NCBI GenBank assembly: GCA_024644435.1
Contig: JAHEKZ010000017.1
Location: 1-44,592, forward strand
From: Actinomycetes bacterium
Lineage (GTDB): Bacteria > Actinomycetota > Actinomycetes > JAHEKZ01
Reading direction: 5' to 3'
DNA: 44,592 bases
The position numbers were made by a program, and so were the translations under genes. Under the pieces are notes generated by a model that worked only from the letters and a program-made list of their open reading frames with translations, was not told the origin of the DNA and did not search any database. Positions within the stretch are counted from its first letter, which is position 1; each line of letters starts with the position of its first letter. This document shows positions 41,801 through 44,592 of this stretch, in pieces.

Positions 41801-43180
41801 TCAGGCTCCTGACGTAACGGATGGACGGACAGTTGACTTCTCTTCGAGATCGCGACTCAGCTCGGGGCTGGCGCGATGCAGCATCTGCATCACCGTGACG
41901 TGCATCCACAACGCACACGCGGCGGTGAGAACGAACAGCACCATGAACGTTGCCTGCGGAAGCCCTACCCACGAGGTGGCGGCGACGAACAGCGGCGGGA
42001 GGAGGAATCCGCCGAGCCCACCCAACATTCCGACCAGCCCACCGACGGCGCCGACGTCCTGCGGGAAGTACTCAGGGATGTGCTTGTACACGGCGGCCTT
42101 GCCGATGCCCATCGCAACACCGACGAGAAAGACCAAGACCGTGAAGGGAACCACGCCCAGCGAGTAGGGCATGACCTCTCGTGTCCCATCTGGAGTGTTG
42201 AGCACGATGTAACCGAACGGCGCGGAGAGAAAGAGCAAGGCGCTGAGCATCAGCCCGAAGGTGAGGTACATCAGCCGACGGGCGCCAAACCTGTCGGACA
42301 ACCATCCACCGACCGGACGCAACAGCGAGGCAGGGAAGATGAAGAGCGCCGTCAGCAGTGCCGCGGCCTGCAGCTGCAGGTCGTAGACCGTCACGTAGTA
42401 GTGCGGCAGCCACGCCGCCAGCGCTACGTAGGCTCCGAAAACAGCGACGTAGTACAGGCTGAACCGCCACACACGGACATCGCGCAGCGGGTGAAACATC
42501 TCGGCCATTGAGCGGCTCTGCCCGGGCTTGCGGTCATGACGAGGGGCGAGCACCCACACGATGATCCCCATCACGACAAGCGCGATGGCATAGATGAAGG
42601 GGATCAGGCGCCAGCCACCTTCGACCCGGCCACCGAGGTACACGCCGCCCGCGGTAGCGGTGATCAGCGCCGGGCCGATGAACTTGGTCAGGGACGCCCC
42701 CACGTTGCCAGCGCCAAAGAGGCCGAGTGCGAACCCTTGGTGCTGCCGGCTGAACCAGGCGGCGTTCCAGGCAATCCCCACGCTGAACAGGTTGCCGGCG
42801 AAGCCGATCAGGAAGGCGAGCACCAAGAGCAGGGAGTAGGTGAGGTCGAGCTCAGAGACGAGGTAGGTCGGAACAGCGGTGGCGAACAGCATGAAGATGG
42901 TGATCACGCGACCACCGATTCGGTCCGCCAACACTCCCAACACGAGGCGCCAGAGCGAGCCGTTGAGGATCGCGACAGCGGCGATCCACGCGAGCTGGCT
43001 GTCGGACAGTCCAAACTCGGCCTGGATCGGCACGCCCAGGACCCCGAACATCAACCACACGCCGAACATGAGCGTGAAAGACACCGTCGACAGCACCAGG
43101 ACGCGCGTGCTCCCCGGCGCTTCGTGATTCGTGCTCTGCCTCGGGGCCCGCTTTGGGGCCTCGGCCGCAGTGGTCGTCAT
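41801..43180 (-). CDS. Nitrate transporter, NarK1-like
   Basis: A 459-residue, 12-TM NNP-family MFS transporter, first in the two-gene operon. The signature FAGNLFSVGIAWNAAWFS then FALGLFGAGNVGASLTKF matches the NarK1-type nitrate/proton symporters. The GWLSDRFGARRLM loop is a classical MFS motif, and GKAAVYKHIPEYFP is the C-terminal counterpart. The start ATG 43180 has AAGGAG 6 bases upstream. The pair of NarK1-like and NarK2-like transporters recalls the fused NarK1-NarK2 of some denitrifiers, here as separate genes. Confidence 0.9.
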   Translation of the reverse strand: MTTTAAEAPKRAPRQSTNHEAPGSTRVLVLSTVSFTLMFGVWLMFGVLGVPIQAEFGLSDSQLAWIAAVAILNGSLWRLVLGVLADRIGGRVITIFMLFATAVPTYLVSELDLTYSLLLVLAFLIGFAGNLFSVGIAWNAAWFSRQHQGFALGLFGAGNVGASLTKFIGPALITATAGGVYLGGRVEGGWRLIPFIYAIALVVMGIIVWVLAPRHDRKPGQSRSMAEMFHPLRDVRVWRFSLYYVAVFGAYVALAAWLPHYYVTVYDLQLQAAALLTALFIFPASLLRPVGGWLSDRFGARRLMYLTFGLMLSALLFLSAPFGYIVLNTPDGTREVMPYSLGVVPFTVLVFLVGVAMGIGKAAVYKHIPEYFPQDVGAVGGLVGMLGGLGGFLLPPLFVAATSWVGLPQATFMVLFVLTAACALWMHVTVMQMLHRASPELSRDLEEKSTVRPSVTSGA

Positions 43181-43250
43181 GGAGCGCTCCTTCATCGAGT
43201 CCGGCTCGACGGTAGAAGGCCCACGTCATCGCAATCAGGTCCGAGTGTCC

Positions 43251-43342
43251 CGTGGATATTCCACGATCGTGACGAGTTTCCGTTTCAAATCAGAAACTCA
43301 ATTCATGCGCCAGATCACCGTGAAATTGGGGACCTTAGTCCC
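43251..43342. promoter_or_regulatory. Divergent narK / regulator-narG control region with palindromes
   Basis: Three inverted repeats lie between the divergent genes: CGTGGA-TAT-TCCACG (43251-43265), GAGTTTC-N12-GAAACTC with nested GTTTC-N6-GAAAC (43274-43299), and GGGAC-CTTA-GTCCC (43329-43342). The region is also locally AT-richer (43269-43330) than the genes. These are candidate sites for the adjacent HTH regulator or another nitrate/oxygen regulator. No canonical FNR box (TTGAT-N4-ATCAA) was seen. Confidence 0.55.
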
Positions 43343-43416
43343 GAGACGCTGACCTCGGTACCCATCAGGATCGATCTAGCGGTTGAAACGGCACCACGAT
43401 GCTGAGGGAGGCACCG

Positions 43417-44097
43417 GTGAGCAATGAGCGCGAAGCCCGCCAGGGACGCCAGGCCGTGCTGCAGGTCATCCGCGAGGCACACACTCCATTGGCGGTTGCC
43501 GACATCGCCGAACAGGTGGGTCTGCACATCAACACGGTCCGCGGACATCTCGAGCTGCTGGTCCACCTGGGAATCGTCAGCCGCGAGACCGAGCATCGCG
43601 GCGGGCGCGGTCGCCCCCGCGTCCTGTACGAGCTGGCTCCGGATGAGCCACGCCAGCAGGACGCCTACAAGACTCTCGCCGCCGCCCTTGCCAACGAGCT
43701 GTCCATCATTGGCGGCACCGATCAGCGCACGGCGGACGACGCCGGCCTGCTCTGGGCACGAGCTCTCGTCGACGAGGGCCGCCTTCGACCCACGGCGTCC
43801 GCCGAAGAGGCGGTGGCCCAGGTAACGACTCTCTTCACCGAGCTCGGCTTCGATGCCAGTACCGAACCTCTCGGAGACCGCATCTACCTGCGGGCCTGCC
43901 CGTATACCGCGATTCGTGATGCGTTCCCAGGCGTCTGTGAGATTCACCTAGGACTTCTCCGCGGTTCCCTCGCCGTCACCGAGTCAGGTCTGTCAGTACG
44001 CGACTTCGACATCGACGCACGTCCAGGGCTCTGCGTCGCCCATCTTGCACCACCTTCACTCCACCCCTCCGTTGCAGAGAAGAAGGAATCGTCATGA
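43417..44097 (+). CDS. HTH regulator with C-terminal cysteines (SufR-like), upstream of narG
   Basis: A 226-residue protein with an N-terminal winged helix ([35 protein letters not shown], wing [15 protein letters not shown]). The C-terminal part has cysteines in the pattern C-x12-C-x31-C ([22 protein letters not shown]). The arrangement recalls ArsR/DeoR-like Fe-S regulators such as SufR, so the protein may sense Fe-S status, oxygen or NO. GTG 43417 has GGGAGG upstream; ATG 43399 is a weaker longer option. The stop overlaps the narG ATG by 4 bases, making it part of the nar operon. Confidence 0.8.
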   Translation: MSNEREARQGRQAVLQVIREAHTPLAVADIAEQVGLHINTVRGHLELLVHLGIVSRETEHRGGRGRPRVLYELAPDEPRQQDAYKTLAAALANELSIIGGTDQRTADDAGLLWARALVDEGRLRPTASAEEAVAQVTTLFTELGFDASTEPLGDRIYLRACPYTAIRDAFPGVCEIHLGLLRGSLAVTESGLSVRDFDIDARPGLCVAHLAPPSLHPSVAEKKESS

Positions 44098-44592
44098 CCG
44101 CGCGCACCGATGGTCCCGCCACAGACCTGCTGGTTCAGGCAGGACGCCTCCTTCGCCGGTCAGAGGTGTCGGACGATCTTCGAACCGTTACCCACGAAGG
44201 TGGGCGCGAGGGCGATGTCTTCTACCGTGATCGCTGGAGCCACGACAAGGTCGTCCGGTCAACACACGGCGTCAACTGCACCGGATCGTGCTCGTGGAAG
44301 GTGTACGTCAAAGACGGCATCATCACCTGGGAGACACAGCAGACCGACTACCCATCGATCGGGGCGAACTCTCCTGAGTACGAACCGAGGGGCTGCCCGC
44401 GCGGTGCTGCCTTCAGCTGGTACACCTACTCCCCCACGCGGCTGCGCTACCCCTACGTTCGCGGCGTCCTACTCGAGATGTATCGCGACGCCAAGAAGCT
44501 GCACAACGACCCAGTCGAAGCGTGGGCAGCGGTGGTTGACGATCCGGAGAAGCGCCGTCGCTACCAGAAGGCACGCGGAAAGGGCGGCCTCG
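44094..44592 (+). CDS. narG: Respiratory nitrate reductase alpha subunit, 5' part
   Basis: The first 166 codons of NarG, truncated by the window edge. The N-terminal Fe-S (FS0) site is visible: [18 protein letters not shown] followed by [11 protein letters not shown] (His-x3-Cys-x3-Cys...Cys). [20 protein letters not shown] and [19 protein letters not shown] are highly characteristic. It reduces nitrate to nitrite at the cytoplasmic face of the membrane with a bis-MGD molybdenum cofactor. ATG 44094 has AGAAGGAA upstream and overlaps the regulator's stop. Confidence 0.97.
   Translation, partial: MTARTDGPATDLLVQAGRLLRRSEVSDDLRTVTHEGGREGDVFYRDRWSHDKVVRSTHGVNCTGSCSWKVYVKDGIITWETQQTDYPSIGANSPEYEPRGCPRGAAFSWYTYSPTRLRYPYVRGVLLEMYRDAKKLHNDPVEAWAAVVDDPEKRRRYQKARGKGGL

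Noticed and set aside
1-44592. Search for tRNA, rRNA, CRISPR arrays, transposases or prophage genes
   Set aside because: None was recognised on either strand; the only repeat-like element is the nested palindrome at 40249-40391.

Overview
This 44.6 kb window is a stretch of high-GC actinobacterial chromosome. The lineage is shown by a mycobacterial-type 2-oxoglutarate decarboxylase fusion (Kgd) followed by a DUF6104 gene, a WhiB1-type iron-sulfur protein, a SigR/RsrA redox pair, the 24-residue ribosomal protein bL37, a nickel superoxide dismutase with its processing peptidase, and frequent GTG starts with 4-base ATGA/GTGA overlaps. A Nocardioidaceae-like or related actinomycete is plausible, but the genus cannot be fixed from the sequence alone. 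I see no rRNA, tRNA, CRISPR array, insertion sequence or prophage. The only repeat-like element of note is a large nested palindrome at 40249-40391.

Layout. Positions 1-9.9 kb hold mostly minus-strand catabolic genes: aldehyde dehydrogenase, DEAD-box RNA helicase, phenylalanine hydroxylase, an S9 oligopeptidase and a DmpA-type peptidase. The last is divergent from a histone-deacetylase/acetylpolyamine amidohydrolase homologue, and an SDR follows. From 10.0 to 18.3 kb lie plus-strand kgd, its small partner, and a four-gene run whose members overlap by 4 bases each (DUF6421-like protein, SDR, threonine aldolase, YbaK-type deacylase). From 18.3 to 25.1 kb are malic enzyme, divergent sodX/sodN, two GNATs, a lipid kinase, whiB1, a GlxA/AraC-type regulator, two very small ORFs and a hotdog thioesterase.

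From 25.1 to 31.1 kb are a PilT-like ATPase, a mini biotin carrier, a coupled pair of membrane HD-GYP-type proteins (one intact, one lacking the GYP motif), a 549 bp intergenic region with two palindromes, and two unknown proteins. From 31.1 to 37.3 kb is a redox and ribosome neighbourhood: bL37, convergent SRAP-hydrolase-sigR-rsrA with a near-consensus SigR promoter in front of sigR, divergent rsgA, two DUF2231 membrane proteins, an inositol-phosphatase-family enzyme and a membrane protein. From 37.4 kb to the end are a CBS protein, copper chaperone and copper ATPase, the nested palindrome, two tandem NarK-family transporters, and a cysteine-containing HTH regulator overlapping the start of narG (truncated by the window edge).

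Themes. Redox and anaerobic physiology recurs: SigR/RsrA, WhiB1, NiSOD, copper efflux, nitrate uptake, and a nitrate reductase led by a probable metal- or Fe-S-binding regulator. The most promising undescribed unit is the coupled 13987-18285 operon. Its first protein carries HDRxHxH and EELRCD motifs reminiscent of zincin enzymes. Other leads are the palindrome between copA and narK, and the small overlapping ORFs opposite the GlxA-type regulator.
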